Source: Prevotella sp. CAG:1185 (lineage in GTDB: Bacteria; Bacteroidota; Bacteroidia; Bacteroidales; Bacteroidaceae). Taken from it: a DNA stretch of 19,491 bases. Positions 1 to 7,742 of this stretch are shown piece by piece; position 1 is the first letter of the stretch, and each line of letters opens with the position of its first letter. The position numbers and the translations under genes were made by a program. Location: assembly GCA_000436695.1 (NCBI GenBank), contig HF992559.1, forward strand, positions 15,432-34,922. Direction: 5' to 3'. Under the pieces are notes generated by a model, which saw only the letters and a list, made by a program, of their open reading frames with translations, had not been told where the DNA came from and did no database searches.

Positions 1-39
1 GTAATGAATAGGTCCCGGGTTCGAGTCCCGGTATCGGCT
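1..39 (+). tRNA. tRNA-Thr, 3' part only (anticodon NGT)
   Basis: The window opens inside the anticodon. Read as tRNA, bases 1-2 (GT) are anticodon positions 35-36, followed by AA, the 3' anticodon stem TGAAT, the variable loop AGGTC, a T stem CCGGG/CCCGG around loop TTCGAGT, and the acceptor strand TATCGGC. An anticodon ending in GT means threonine, but the first anticodon base lies outside the window. The base after the acceptor is T, and no CCA is encoded. The gene sits 5 bases before tRNA-Gly, so the two are probably co-transcribed. Confidence 0.85.
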
Positions 40-44
40 CTTTT

Positions 45-117
45 GCGGTAATAGCTCAGTTGGTAGAGCACTAGCTTCCCAAGCTGGGGGTCGCGAGTTC
101 GAGCCTCGTTTACCGCT
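45..117 (+). tRNA. tRNA-Gly (anticodon CCC)
   Basis: This is a complete 73-base cloverleaf. The acceptor GCGGTAA pairs fully with TTACCGC. The D arm contains AGCTCAGTTGGTAGAGC. The anticodon stem CTAGC/GCTGG (one G-T pair) encloses loop TTCCCAA with anticodon CCC. The T arm is GCGAG-TTCGAGC-CTCGT. The discriminator base is T, as is usual for bacterial glycine tRNAs. CCA is not encoded and must be added after transcription. It would read the GGG codon. Confidence 0.96.
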
Positions 118-290
118 CGAAATACTTAATCTGTAAATCATTATTTTTATATATCAGTTTATCCCCTAAGAGTGTCATTTATTAGGAGAAGATAAGATGT
201 GTGTGTCGGACTTTCATCAAACACAACAAGAAACAATCCTGACTAAATATATTTAACTAAGTTTACGGATAATCAAGACATTTATAAAAC

Positions 291-333
291 AAATCTTTTT
301 ATTCTATTCTTGATGGATAGAATAAAAAGATTT
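291..333. terminator. 17-bp AT-rich hairpin ending the lepA-crp unit
   Basis: Bases 291-307 and 317-333 form a perfect 17-bp inverted repeat with a 9-base loop. It begins 6 bases after the stop codon of the Crp-like gene. The stem is very AT-rich and contains its own run of five T. On the minus strand it is followed by GTTTTATAAA, a modest T tract. It would also face transcripts leaving the tRNA genes on the plus strand, so it may work in both directions. A strong terminator would normally have more GC, so processing or mRNA stabilisation is an alternative role. Confidence 0.6.
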
Positions 334-339
334 ATTGTT

Positions 340-936
340 TTAGCCTAAAACTATATTTGAACGTACACGACTTAACGTTTCAGGTGTCATTTGTAAATAA
401 CTTGCAATATAGACAAGCGGAGCACGCAATGTTACCTGGGTGGCAAGTTTGCACATTTTACGATATCTATCTTGCGCTGTTTCAAATCTTAACAGATCTG
501 CATGAATCTGTGAAAGAATTAATGATTCCTCCAATATCTTTCTATATAAAATTTGGATATTTACATTATGCAATGCAACTTCTTCAAGTCGTGCTTTAGG
601 CAATGCATAAATTAATACAGGTTCAAGAGCTTCAACCTGCAAACTTGTAGGTTCTTCCTTGAATAAGCTTTCTATACACATGACTATATTTCCTTCTACA
701 GCCATATGCTCAGTCACCTCCCTACCCTTCTTAAAATAAAATTGCCTGACAAGACCTTTCTCTATATAATAAATATGCTTACAAACCTCTCCTTCATTTA
801 AGATCATCTGTCCCTTTGCGAACTTCATTGGTACCAGGATATTTTCCAAAATATCCAGTTCATCATGAGTCATTGTACTATATTTTCGTGCAAGCTCACG
901 TGCTATATCTCGTGTCGTTTTTAATACTTCTTTCAT
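340..936 (-). CDS. Crp/Fnr-family transcriptional regulator
   Basis: This is a 198-residue cytoplasmic DNA-binding regulator. Residues about 20-130 form a cyclic-nucleotide-binding-type beta roll (ILNEGEVCKHIYYIEKG, then a KKGREVTEHMAVEG stretch). Residues about 140-155 are the dimer helix. The C-terminus carries a short helix-turn-helix, with YIASYLQMTPETLSRVRS (176-193) as its core. This IASYLxMTPETLSR pattern is typical of the many Crp-like proteins in Bacteroidetes. Neither an FNR-type cysteine cluster nor a clear cAMP-contacting RS pair is evident, so the ligand is unknown. The gene lies 27 bases after lepA on the same strand and probably shares its message, but it has its own strong Shine-Dalgarno sequence. 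Targets cannot be told from the sequence. Confidence 0.9.
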   Translation of the reverse strand: MKEVLKTTRDIARELARKYSTMTHDELDILENILVPMKFAKGQMILNEGEVCKHIYYIEKGLVRQFYFKKGREVTEHMAVEGNIVMCIESLFKEEPTSLQVEALEPVLIYALPKARLEEVALHNVNIQILYRKILEESLILSQIHADLLRFETAQDRYRKMCKLATQVTLRAPLVYIASYLQMTPETLSRVRSNIVLG

Positions 937-940
937 AGTG

Positions 941-949
941 TCCTCCTTT
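941..949 (-). promoter_or_regulatory. canonical Shine-Dalgarno before the Crp-like gene
   Basis: The minus strand reads AAAGGAGGA here, with the AGGAGG core 5 bases before the ATG at 936. Other annotated starts in this window mostly have AT-rich upstream DNA without such a site, which is usual in Bacteroidetes. It fixes the start codon and suggests translation independent of lepA. Confidence 0.75.
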
Positions 950-963
950 GTTCTTGGTTCAGA

Positions 964-2745
964 TTAATCTAATTTTAACACGGCCAGAAAAGCTTTCTGC
1001 GGCACTTCCACATTGCCTATCTGCTTCATTCTTTTCTTTCCCTTCTTTTGTTTTTCAAGAAGTTTGCGCTTACGGCTAACGTCTCCTCCGTAACATTTTG
1101 CCGTGACATCTTTTCTTACGCATTTAACAGTTTCCCTTGCTATAATTTTTGCTCCAATAGCTGCCTGTATTGCAATGTCAAATTGCTGTCTTGGAATTAG
1201 TTCCTTTAATTTCTCACACATTCTTCTTCCAAAAGTAGCAGCATTATCCTGATGAGTTAAGGTTGATAAAGCGTCTACCGGTTCACCATTAAGCAGAATA
1301 TCAAGTTTTGCAAGTTTTGACGGACGAAAACAATCCACATGATAATCAAATGAAGCATAGCCTTTAGATACACTTTTAAGCTTATCATAGAAGTCGATAA
1401 CGATTTCTCCTAATGGAATCATGAAATGGAGTTCTACCCTATTACCACTTACATATTCCTGATTGATTAGCTCACCGCGTTTGTCCAAGCACAATTTCAT
1501 TATAGAACCAATGAAATTAGCACTTGTTATGATTGATGCTCTGATATATGGTTCTTCAATATGGTCTATGAGTGTACTATCAGGCAATCCTGATGGGTTA
1601 TGTACTTCTTTTACATTACCGTGTTTATCATAAACAAGATATGATACATTAGGTACAGTAGTTATAACATCCATATTGAATTCCCGATCCAATCGTTCCT
1701 GTACAATTTCCATATGCAACAATCCCAAAAAGCCACATCTAAAACCAAAACCTAATGCAATTGAAGACTCCGGTGTAAATGTAAGTGAAGCATCATTTAA
1801 CTGAAGCTTTTCAAGCGACGCACGAAGATTCTCATAATCTGCCGGATCTATGGGATAAACGCCAGCAAACACCATCGGTTTTACCTCCTGAAATCCGGAT
1901 ATGGCGCTCTCACATGGTTGTGCAACATGAGTTATTGTATCTCCTACTTTTACTTCCTTGCTGTCTTTAATACCACTTATTATGTATCCTACATCTCCTG
2001 TAGAAAGTTTATCGCGAGGTATCATGTCCATCTTAAGCACTCCAACTTCATCTGCTGTGTACTCCATACCTGTATTAAAGAACTTAACCTTATCGCCTTT
2101 GGCTATACTTCCATTTTCTATTTTAAAATATGCAATAATTCCTCTGAATGAGTTGAATACAGAATCAAAGATTAAGGCTTGCAGAGGCGCATCAGGATTG
2201 CCTGAAGGATGCGGTATTCGTTCAACAACAGCATTTAGTATTTCAGGTATACCCTCACCTGTTTTACCTGATGCACGTATGATGTCTTTTCTGTCACATC
2301 CAAGCAGGTCGACAATCTCGTCTTCTACTTCATCAGGCATGGCAGATGGCATATCAATTTTATTTATTACAGGTATTATTTCCAAATCATGCTCTAATGC
2401 CATATATAAGTTGCTGATGGTCTGAGCCTGTACGCCCTGTGTGGCATCAACAACAAGCAAGGCTCCTTCACAAGCAGCTATACTTCTTGAAACTTCATAT
2501 GAGAAATCGACGTGGCCCGGAGTATCAATAAGGTTTAGAATGTATTTTTGTCCATCGCGGTCATACTCCATTTGAATTGCATGACTTTTAATTGTTATTC
2601 CACGCTCGCGTTCAAGATCCATGTCATCAAGCATCTGACCTTCAGTTATTTGAATAGTTTTAGTATATTCAAGCAGTCGGTCGGCAATGGTTGATTTGCC
2701 GTGGTCAATATGCGCAATTATACAGAAGTTTCTTATCTCGTTCAT
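964..2745 (-). CDS. lepA: translation elongation factor 4 (LepA, GTPase)
   Basis: LepA/EF4 is a ribosome-bound GTPase of the EF-G superfamily that can back-translocate stalled ribosomes. It has also been linked to 30S assembly. The 593-residue protein shows the GTPase motifs in order: AHIDHGKS (11-18), RERGIT, DTPGH, NKID and SGKTGEG. These are followed by EF-G-like domains II, III and V, and the LepA-specific C-terminal domain ends in a lysine-rich stretch (RKRKLLEKQKKGKKRMKQ) and NVEVPQKAFLAVLKLD. I chose the ATG at 2745 because family members begin just before IRNFCIIAHIDHGKS. The longer frame starts at a TTG inside the promoter box at 2767. Length matches the family. It leads a two-gene unit with the Crp-like gene. 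Confidence 0.97.
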   Translation of the reverse strand: MNEIRNFCIIAHIDHGKSTIADRLLEYTKTIQITEGQMLDDMDLERERGITIKSHAIQMEYDRDGQKYILNLIDTPGHVDFSYEVSRSIAACEGALLVVDATQGVQAQTISNLYMALEHDLEIIPVINKIDMPSAMPDEVEDEIVDLLGCDRKDIIRASGKTGEGIPEILNAVVERIPHPSGNPDAPLQALIFDSVFNSFRGIIAYFKIENGSIAKGDKVKFFNTGMEYTADEVGVLKMDMIPRDKLSTGDVGYIISGIKDSKEVKVGDTITHVAQPCESAISGFQEVKPMVFAGVYPIDPADYENLRASLEKLQLNDASLTFTPESSIALGFGFRCGFLGLLHMEIVQERLDREFNMDVITTVPNVSYLVYDKHGNVKEVHNPSGLPDSTLIDHIEEPYIRASIITSANFIGSIMKLCLDKRGELINQEYVSGNRVELHFMIPLGEIVIDFYDKLKSVSKGYASFDYHVDCFRPSKLAKLDILLNGEPVDALSTLTHQDNAATFGRRMCEKLKELIPRQQFDIAIQAAIGAKIIARETVKCVRKDVTAKCYGGDVSRKRKLLEKQKKGKKRMKQIGNVEVPQKAFLAVLKLD

Positions 2746-2766
2746 CAGTAATTTATTTTTGGAACG

Positions 2767-2798
2767 CAAATATACAAAAAAAAGAATTTCTTTCCTAA
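2767..2798 (-). promoter_or_regulatory. promoter of lepA (Bacteroidetes type)
   Basis: On the minus strand, TATATTTG (2767-2774) matches the -7 consensus TAnnTTTG. TTAG (2795-2798), a 3-of-4 match to TTTG, lies exactly 20 bases upstream. Transcription would begin near 2760, giving a leader of roughly 15 bases before the ATG at 2745. Confidence 0.55.
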
Positions 2799-2867
2799 TA
2801 AATTAGTCGTTTTTATGAATAAATTAAAAAAAACGATATATATTATTTTCGATAGAAAGATATTAAT

Positions 2868-2875
2868 TACTTTTG
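2868..2875 (+). promoter_or_regulatory. -7 box of the lipoprotein gene
   Basis: TACTTTTG matches TAnnTTTG and is followed by CAAAC. The -33 region is poor; the nearest candidate is the T run at 2846-2849. A start near 2880-2884 would exclude the upstream ATG at 2815 and leave ATG 2887 or 2896. The lepA promoter diverges from the same 150-base region. Confidence 0.5.
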
Positions 2876-2895
2876 CAAACAAAATAATGAGTTTT

Positions 2896-3288
2896 ATGAA
2901 AAAATATTTATTAATTCCATTTGCTGCAGTCTTTATGGTTGCATGCCATGAAAGCCTAGAAGAAAGAGCTGCAAGAGAGGCAAAAGATTTTACAACAAAA
3001 AATTGCCCAATGAAGATATCTGATTACATTATGAATGACAGTATGACATATGAAAAAGATACCCGAACGATACATTATTACTATTCAATACATGGCAAAG
3101 CAGACACTACTGCAATAGATAAAAAGATGGCAAAAGAAGAACTTACCAAAGGAGTAAAAGACGCTACAAGCATACGCAAATATAAAGAAAACGGATTTAA
3201 CTTTGCCTATACATATTTTTCCTCAAAGAATAAAGGTCAAGTTCTGTTGGATATTAAAGTTACTCCAAAAGACTATAATACAAAATAA
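2896..3288 (+). CDS. small Bacteroidales lipoprotein, function unknown
   Basis: The predicted product has 130 residues. It begins with a short lipoprotein signal (MKKYLLIPFAAVFMVAC), with the cysteine at residue 17 as the lipidation site. The lipobox MVAC is slightly atypical at -3. The mature part is charged and soluble (HESLEERAAREAKDFTTKNCP near its start), with an alpha/beta-looking body and no enzyme motif I recognise. I have a general memory of similar ESLEERAAREAK lipoproteins in Bacteroidales, but no function is known to me. The frame stays open upstream to an ATG at 2815, but that start precedes the likely promoter box and would bury the signal peptide. ATG 2887 would add MSF and cannot be excluded. 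The gene is divergent from lepA and ends before a bidirectional hairpin. Confidence 0.8.
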   Translation: MKKYLLIPFAAVFMVACHESLEERAAREAKDFTTKNCPMKISDYIMNDSMTYEKDTRTIHYYYSIHGKADTTAIDKKMAKEELTKGVKDATSIRKYKENGFNFAYTYFSSKNKGQVLLDIKVTPKDYNTK

Positions 3289-3304
3289 CTCTCAGAAATT
3301 AATT

Positions 3305-3351
3305 ATGCCGTTAAATCAGTTTTAAATGCTTACATACTGATTTAACGGCAT
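3305..3351. terminator. bidirectional hairpin between convergent genes
   Basis: Bases 3305-3320 and 3336-3351 form a perfect 16-bp inverted repeat (ATGCCGTTAAATCAGT and its complement) around a 15-base loop. It lies 16 bases after the lipoprotein stop and 13 bases after the end of the TSCPD gene on the other strand, so it can terminate both. The T tracts on either side are weak. Confidence 0.7.
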
Positions 3352-3364
3352 CTATATTTAGAAC

Positions 3365-3625
3365 TTACTGTTTTTGTTTATATAGTTCATCTATAGCCCT
3401 ACACAACTGATCAGGACAACTGGTTGACTTATAACCGCAACGAATGCCGTTCAGACGCTCTTTTACATCATTGACATTCATGCCCCTTATTAAGGAACAA
3501 ATACCTTGTAAGTTACCGTTACAGCCACCAACGAAGCTAACTTCAGAAATGCAGTCATTGTCATCAACAGTTAAATTAATCAACTCACTGCAAGTTCCTG
3601 TCGTCTTGTAAGATATACTTTTCAT
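3365..3625 (-). CDS. TSCPD-domain protein, TIGR03905 type
   Basis: This 86-residue cysteine-rich protein is named for the motif T68-S-C-P-D72. It also has GTCSELI (C12), FVGGCNGNLQGICSLI (C35, C43), C63 and C75. The GGCNGNLxG and TSCPDQL motifs define the small stand-alone TSCPD family. The same domain occurs at the C-terminus of some class II ribonucleotide reductases. The cysteines suggest metal binding, but that is inference and the molecular role is unknown. It is the last gene of the pheT-yebC unit, 20 bases after yebC, with no Shine-Dalgarno site. It ends just before the shared hairpin. Confidence 0.88.
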   Translation of the reverse strand: MKSISYKTTGTCSELINLTVDDNDCISEVSFVGGCNGNLQGICSLIRGMNVNDVKERLNGIRCGYKSTSCPDQLCRAIDELYKQKQ

Positions 3626-3645
3626 TTATACTATAACATTTACAG

Positions 3646-4371
3646 TTATTCAGGCTTCATGTTTGTATAAACGTTCTGAACATCATCATCATCTTCAAGC
3701 ATTTCAACCATCTTGTCAATAGTTTCACGCTCTTCAGGTGTAACATCTTTCAGATCGTTAGGTATACGTGTAAATTCAGCACCTGTAACTTCAAATCCAT
3801 TCTCTTCAAGATGTTTTTGGATTTCACCAAAGCATTTAGGATCACCATAGATTGTTATTTCGCCTGATTCATCATCAACGTCATATTCATCTTCAACTCC
3901 ATAGTCAATAAGATCAAGAATCAATTCGTCCATCTCAATGCCATCTTTCTTTTTAAATGTGAATACACATTTATGTTCAAAAAGGAACGAAAGACTTCCC
4001 ATTGTACCCAAGTTACCACTGAACTTATTGAATATGGCTCTTACATTTCCAACAGTACGTGTGGTATTGTCCGTTGCGGCATCAACAAAAATAGCAATTC
4101 CGTGAGGACCGTATCCCTCATAAGTAACCTCTTTATAATCGCTCTGGTCCTTACCCATTGCGTTTTTGATAGCACGTTTAACATTCTCAAGCGGCATATT
4201 TTCGCGTTTGGCGTTGAGAATGATAGAACGGAGATGAGGGTTATTATCCGGATCAGGTCCGCCTGCACGTACAGCAATAGCAATTTGTTTACCAATTTTT
4301 GTAAATGTTCTGGCCATATGACCCCATCTCTTCAATTTCGTAGCTTTACGATATTCAAACGCTCTTCCCAT
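3646..4371 (-). CDS. yebC: YebC/PmpR/TACO1-family protein
   Basis: The 241-residue protein has the family N-terminus MGRAFEYRKATKLKRWGHMARTF in outline, the AVRAGGPDPDNNPHLRSII segment, the NMPLENVKRAIKNA segment, the YEGYGPHGIAIFV core, and a C-terminal acidic tail (EMLEDDDDVQNVYTNM). These correspond to the three family domains. Members were first described as transcription regulators (PmpR). The mitochondrial homologue TACO1 is a translational activator, and bacterial members have more recently been tied to relief of ribosome stalling at proline-rich stretches. A translation role fits its place between pheT and the TSCPD gene. The start is fixed by the conserved MGRAFE. The upstream 35 bases are AT-rich without a Shine-Dalgarno sequence. 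Length is usual for the family. Confidence 0.96.
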   Translation of the reverse strand: MGRAFEYRKATKLKRWGHMARTFTKIGKQIAIAVRAGGPDPDNNPHLRSIILNAKRENMPLENVKRAIKNAMGKDQSDYKEVTYEGYGPHGIAIFVDAATDNTTRTVGNVRAIFNKFSGNLGTMGSLSFLFEHKCVFTFKKKDGIEMDELILDLIDYGVEDEYDVDDESGEITIYGDPKCFGEIQKHLEENGFEVTGAEFTRIPNDLKDVTPEERETIDKMVEMLEDDDDVQNVYTNMKPE

Positions 4372-4406
4372 ATTTTATATTTTTAGATTTTCAATAAATT
4401 AAATTT

Positions 4407-6869
4407 CTATCTGAGTTCTGCTTTCAGTTCTTTCTTAAGATTGTTTATTATCTTAGTCATAATAGACTCGATCTGCTTGTCATTCAGAGTTTTGCTTTCA
4501 TCCTGCAGAATAAAGTTCACAGCATAACTCTTCTTGCCTTCCGGAAGGTTTTTGCCTTCATAAACATCAAAGAGTTCAACCTCTTTAAGGAATTTCTTTT
4601 CTGACTGATATGCTATGCGTTCTACAGACTCGAATTTAACATCCTTGTCTAATAACAAAGCCAAGTCACGACTTACAGCCGGATATTTGCTTATTTCACG
4701 GAAGCTGATAACATTCTTTCTCACAGCCTTTGTAACTGCAGTCCAGTTAATATCAGCATAGTAAACTTCATTCTCAATTCCTGCAGCCTTTTGCAACTTC
4801 TTGGAAATAACACCTAATTCAGCGTACAATTTACCACCACGATTAGTTATTTCAAGTCCCTTATGATAAATATTGTCAGCACTTTCTTTAATGACCACGC
4901 TACCAAGAGGAAGTCCTATTCGCCTGAAAATATTCAGTACGTGAGCCTTAAGTTCAAAGAATGAATGTTCTTCATCCGCATGAATCCAACTTCCAGATAC
5001 GCGTTTACCTGTTATCCACAAACCCAAATGTGTTTCTTCCTTGTACGCCTGCATTGGATTCTCACTATTTTTCTTTTCAGGAGAATAATGGTAAACATTT
5101 CCAAACTCAAAGAACTTCAAGTCAGGATTTTTTCTGTTTGCGTTATAAGAAATACTCTCAAGTCCACCAAACAACAGAGTCTCTCTTAATACATTTAAAT
5201 CGGAACTTAGCGGATTCATTATCTTAACAAGATTCTCTTGGCTATAGCGATTTAAATCTGTATAATATGCGCCTTTAGTAAGAGAATTGTTTAATATTTC
5301 GTTAAATCCGTCACCAACAAGCTGCTCACCTATCAGATTCTCAAGTTTATGCTTATTGTCTTCATCACCTTTAATTACCAAAGAACTCTTCAGCTGTGTA
5401 GAAATTTCCACATTATTATATCCATATATTCGCAGGATATCTTCAACTACGTCACAAGGACGCTGCACATCCACACGATAAGGAGGAACGCTGAGTTCTA
5501 GCCCTTCAGCAGTTTCATTGTCAATTTTCATCTCCAAACTTGAGACAATGCTCTTAACTGTCTCAGCCGGAATTTCCTTTCCTATAAGGTTATTGACATA
5601 ATCATACTTCAATGACACTTTAAAATCTTGTATAGGCTCCGGATACACATCCTTGATTTCCATAGAAACCTTACCCCCGGCAAGTTCCTTACACATTATT
5701 GCAGCCTGTTTCAAGGCGTATATTATGCCATTGGGATCAATACCACGCTCAAATCTAAACGAAGCATCTGTACTTAATCCATGACGGCGTGCACTTTTTC
5801 TTATCCATGTGGGATGAAAATAAGCACTTTCAAGTACTACATTTGTCGTAGTGTCATAAGTTCCGCTACCTTTGCCTCCGAAAACTCCAGCTATGCACAT
5901 TGCGTCTTCTTCATTGCATATTGCAAGGTCATGACAACTCAACTTATGCTCTTCACCGTCAAGTGTTACGAAAGGAGTACCTTCTGGCATAGTCTTGACA
6001 ATTATATGATGACCTGAGACCATATCTGCATCAAAACAATGCAGTGGCTGACCATATGCCATCATAATGTAATTTGTGATATCAACGATATTGTTAATTG
6101 GGCGTAATCCGATAGTACGCAGTTTATTCTGCAACCATTCAGGACTTTCTTTTACATCGCACCCCGTAATGCTTACGCAGGCATATCGTTTGCAGGCCTC
6201 ATTGTTCTCTATGGTTACATCTATTGGCAGTTCGTTGTTGTCAACAGCAAAAGCTTCGCAATCAGGACGATGAAGTGAAGTCTTGTAGCCATTCTGAACC
6301 AACCAGGCGTACAAATCACGTGCAACTCCCCAATGTGAAAGCGCGTCTGCCCTATTGGCTGTAATGTCAACTTCAATAAGCCAATCGCTTTCCAGGTGAT
6401 AATATTCAGCTGCCGGCATACCTACCTGTGCATCATCCGGCAATACTATAATTCCATTATGGTCTGTGCCGACACCGATTTCGTCTTCTGCACAAATCAT
6501 TCCGAAACTTTCAACTCCGCGTAATTTTGACTTTTTAATTACGAATTCCTTATCACCGTCGTACAATACACAACCTAAATCGGCTACAATAACCTTCTGA
6601 CCTGCAGCAACGTTTGGAGCACCACAGACAATCTGTGATGGTGTCTCACGACCAAGGTCGACAGTTGTTACATGCAGATGGTCAGAATTAGGATGCATTT
6701 CACATGTAAGGACCTTACCTACATACAGGCCTTTAAGGCCTCCTTTAATGCTTTGAACCTCTTCAAGGGCGTCAACTTCAAGTCCTTCTGATGTAAGAGC
6801 ATCACACACTTCTTGTGGAGTCAGGTCGAAATCGACATACTCTTTAAGCCACTTATAAGATATATTCAT
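4407..6869 (-). CDS. pheT: phenylalanyl-tRNA synthetase beta subunit
   Basis: PheT pairs with PheS (not in this window) to charge tRNA-Phe in an alpha2-beta2 enzyme. The 820-residue product shows an N-terminal MNISYKWLKEYVDFDLTP, then the EMAP/OB tRNA-binding domain from about residue 40 (GLYVGKVLTCEMHPNSDHL, later QIVCGAPNVAAGQKV). The B3/B4 editing region follows, with NRADALSHWGVARD and RPINNIVDITNYIM, then the B5 domain, the catalytic-like core, and a C-terminal FDX-ACB anticodon-binding domain from about 730 (ISKYPAVSRDLALL). I use the ATG at 6869. The frame extends to a TTG at 6905 that lies inside the -7 promoter box, and family members begin at MNISYKWL. It is the first gene of the pheT-yebC-TSCPD unit, with its own promoter. 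Confidence 0.97.
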   Translation of the reverse strand: MNISYKWLKEYVDFDLTPQEVCDALTSEGLEVDALEEVQSIKGGLKGLYVGKVLTCEMHPNSDHLHVTTVDLGRETPSQIVCGAPNVAAGQKVIVADLGCVLYDGDKEFVIKKSKLRGVESFGMICAEDEIGVGTDHNGIIVLPDDAQVGMPAAEYYHLESDWLIEVDITANRADALSHWGVARDLYAWLVQNGYKTSLHRPDCEAFAVDNNELPIDVTIENNEACKRYACVSITGCDVKESPEWLQNKLRTIGLRPINNIVDITNYIMMAYGQPLHCFDADMVSGHHIIVKTMPEGTPFVTLDGEEHKLSCHDLAICNEEDAMCIAGVFGGKGSGTYDTTTNVVLESAYFHPTWIRKSARRHGLSTDASFRFERGIDPNGIIYALKQAAIMCKELAGGKVSMEIKDVYPEPIQDFKVSLKYDYVNNLIGKEIPAETVKSIVSSLEMKIDNETAEGLELSVPPYRVDVQRPCDVVEDILRIYGYNNVEISTQLKSSLVIKGDEDNKHKLENLIGEQLVGDGFNEILNNSLTKGAYYTDLNRYSQENLVKIMNPLSSDLNVLRETLLFGGLESISYNANRKNPDLKFFEFGNVYHYSPEKKNSENPMQAYKEETHLGLWITGKRVSGSWIHADEEHSFFELKAHVLNIFRRIGLPLGSVVIKESADNIYHKGLEITNRGGKLYAELGVISKKLQKAAGIENEVYYADINWTAVTKAVRKNVISFREISKYPAVSRDLALLLDKDVKFESVERIAYQSEKKFLKEVELFDVYEGKNLPEGKKSYAVNFILQDESKTLNDKQIESIMTKIINNLKKELKAELR

Positions 6870-6902
6870 TGATATTTGTTTTATACTTTCTTTAATCGGA
6901 CG

Positions 6903-6934
6903 CAAAAGTACTAATTTTAAATCATTTATACAAA
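6903..6934 (-). promoter_or_regulatory. promoter of pheT-yebC-TSCPD operon
   Basis: On the minus strand, TTTG (6931-6934), exactly 20 bases, then TACTTTTG (6903-6910) match the Bacteroidetes -33/-7 consensus in full. It is the best promoter in the window. The expected start near 6897 gives a leader of about 28 bases. Confidence 0.8.
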
Positions 6935-7717
6935 CGTTTCAATTAAAAACTGACTTCTGTCTGATTTGATGATTTTTATGTTGCTTTATTAAGCAGAATT
7001 ATTGGTGTACTATGAGATTAATTGTAGCAATATAAATAATTTACATTCCCCAATTCAAAGTTTATTATATGCTTACTTTATTTGTGACAAAAAGTTTAAT
7101 TTATCCTTTTTGCCTAAGTATACAATTAGACATTTTCTTTAATAATCTCAACCACAAATATTTTACAAAATTTTATTATAAGCTCACGAAGTGCAAAACA
7201 TATTTAACTTAATATAAACTAAAAACAAACCTTATATGTTAAATTTATGGACCATTATTTGCGTATTTCTTATGTATACTAAAGAAAATTCCAAAACGGC
7301 AAGCAAATATAGATAATTTTATAACTAACTGTGTGACAGGCTATTAGATATATTTTCGAAAGTAGTCGTAATAATTATAGTATTAATAGGCGGCATTTTA
7401 TATTATATTTTGGCACAAATTACAGTGCATTTTGACGTTTCTTTGCTGACAATTAAGCGTATTTCATCAAAGAAATCACTGATTTTCACAACAAAATTCA
7501 GTTATTTAGTTATACTAAACCAATTAAATATTTATGCAAAGCACATAATGGAAGACCTTTTATACTCTTAACCAGAGAATACGACGTGTTAAATTTCGTC
7601 ATCAAAACGTTAAAAATTATTTTTCAGAAAATCAAAACAAATGCGAAACATTCATCAGTATCATATTTATAACTTACTGAAAGCGATGTCATTTTACCTT
7701 TTCGCACATCTGAAATA
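6935..7717. other. long AT-rich intergenic gap, no convincing gene
   Basis: Between the divergent promoters of pheT and the glycosyltransferase gene I see no gene, tRNA or repeat array. The longest plus-strand frames noticed are 47 codons (7069-7212) and 26 codons (7236-7316), neither with a ribosome-binding site or promoter. The only full TAnnTTTG match is on the minus strand (7304-7311), without a -33 partner. A short inverted repeat TTTCTTTG/CAAAGAAA (7438-7445 and 7468-7475) has a 22-base loop. The gap could hold a decayed gene or a small RNA, but nothing in it proves either. Confidence 0.5.
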
Positions 7718-7742
7718 ATATTCACAGTTCTACTGTCCATAT
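7718..7742. promoter_or_regulatory. operator-like dyad upstream of the glycosyltransferase
   Basis: The sequence is a 25-base near-palindrome: ATAT, two bases, ACAGT, TCT, ACTGT, two bases, ATAT, centred on 7730. It lies about 24 bases before the -33 box at 7766, a common place for an activator site. As RNA the stem would be weak. The protein that might bind it is unknown. Confidence 0.3.

Noticed and set aside
1958..2425. 155-codon plus-strand frame opposite lepA
   Set aside because: It lies wholly antisense to a certain gene, has no recognisable motif or promoter, and its composition reflects the complement of lepA codons.
2815..2895. Extended N-terminus for the lipoprotein gene from the ATG at 2815
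   Set aside because: It would place the start upstream of the likely -7 box and put 27 extra residues ahead of a good lipoprotein signal peptide.
3973..4386. 137-codon plus-strand frame opposite yebC
   Set aside because: It is antisense to a conserved gene and has no family resemblance or start signal.
7069..7212. 47-codon frame in the intergenic gap
   Set aside because: It has no promoter box or ribosome-binding site and the composition of random AT-rich DNA.
7236..7316. 26-codon frame with a hydrophobic start and basic tail, reminiscent of a small membrane toxin
   Set aside because: No promoter, antisense RNA signal or paired gene is visible; at this length in AT-rich DNA it is likely chance.
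7438..7475. Inverted repeat TTTCTTTG/CAAAGAAA
   Set aside because: Only 8 bp with a 22-base loop in AT-rich DNA; not placed near any gene start or end.
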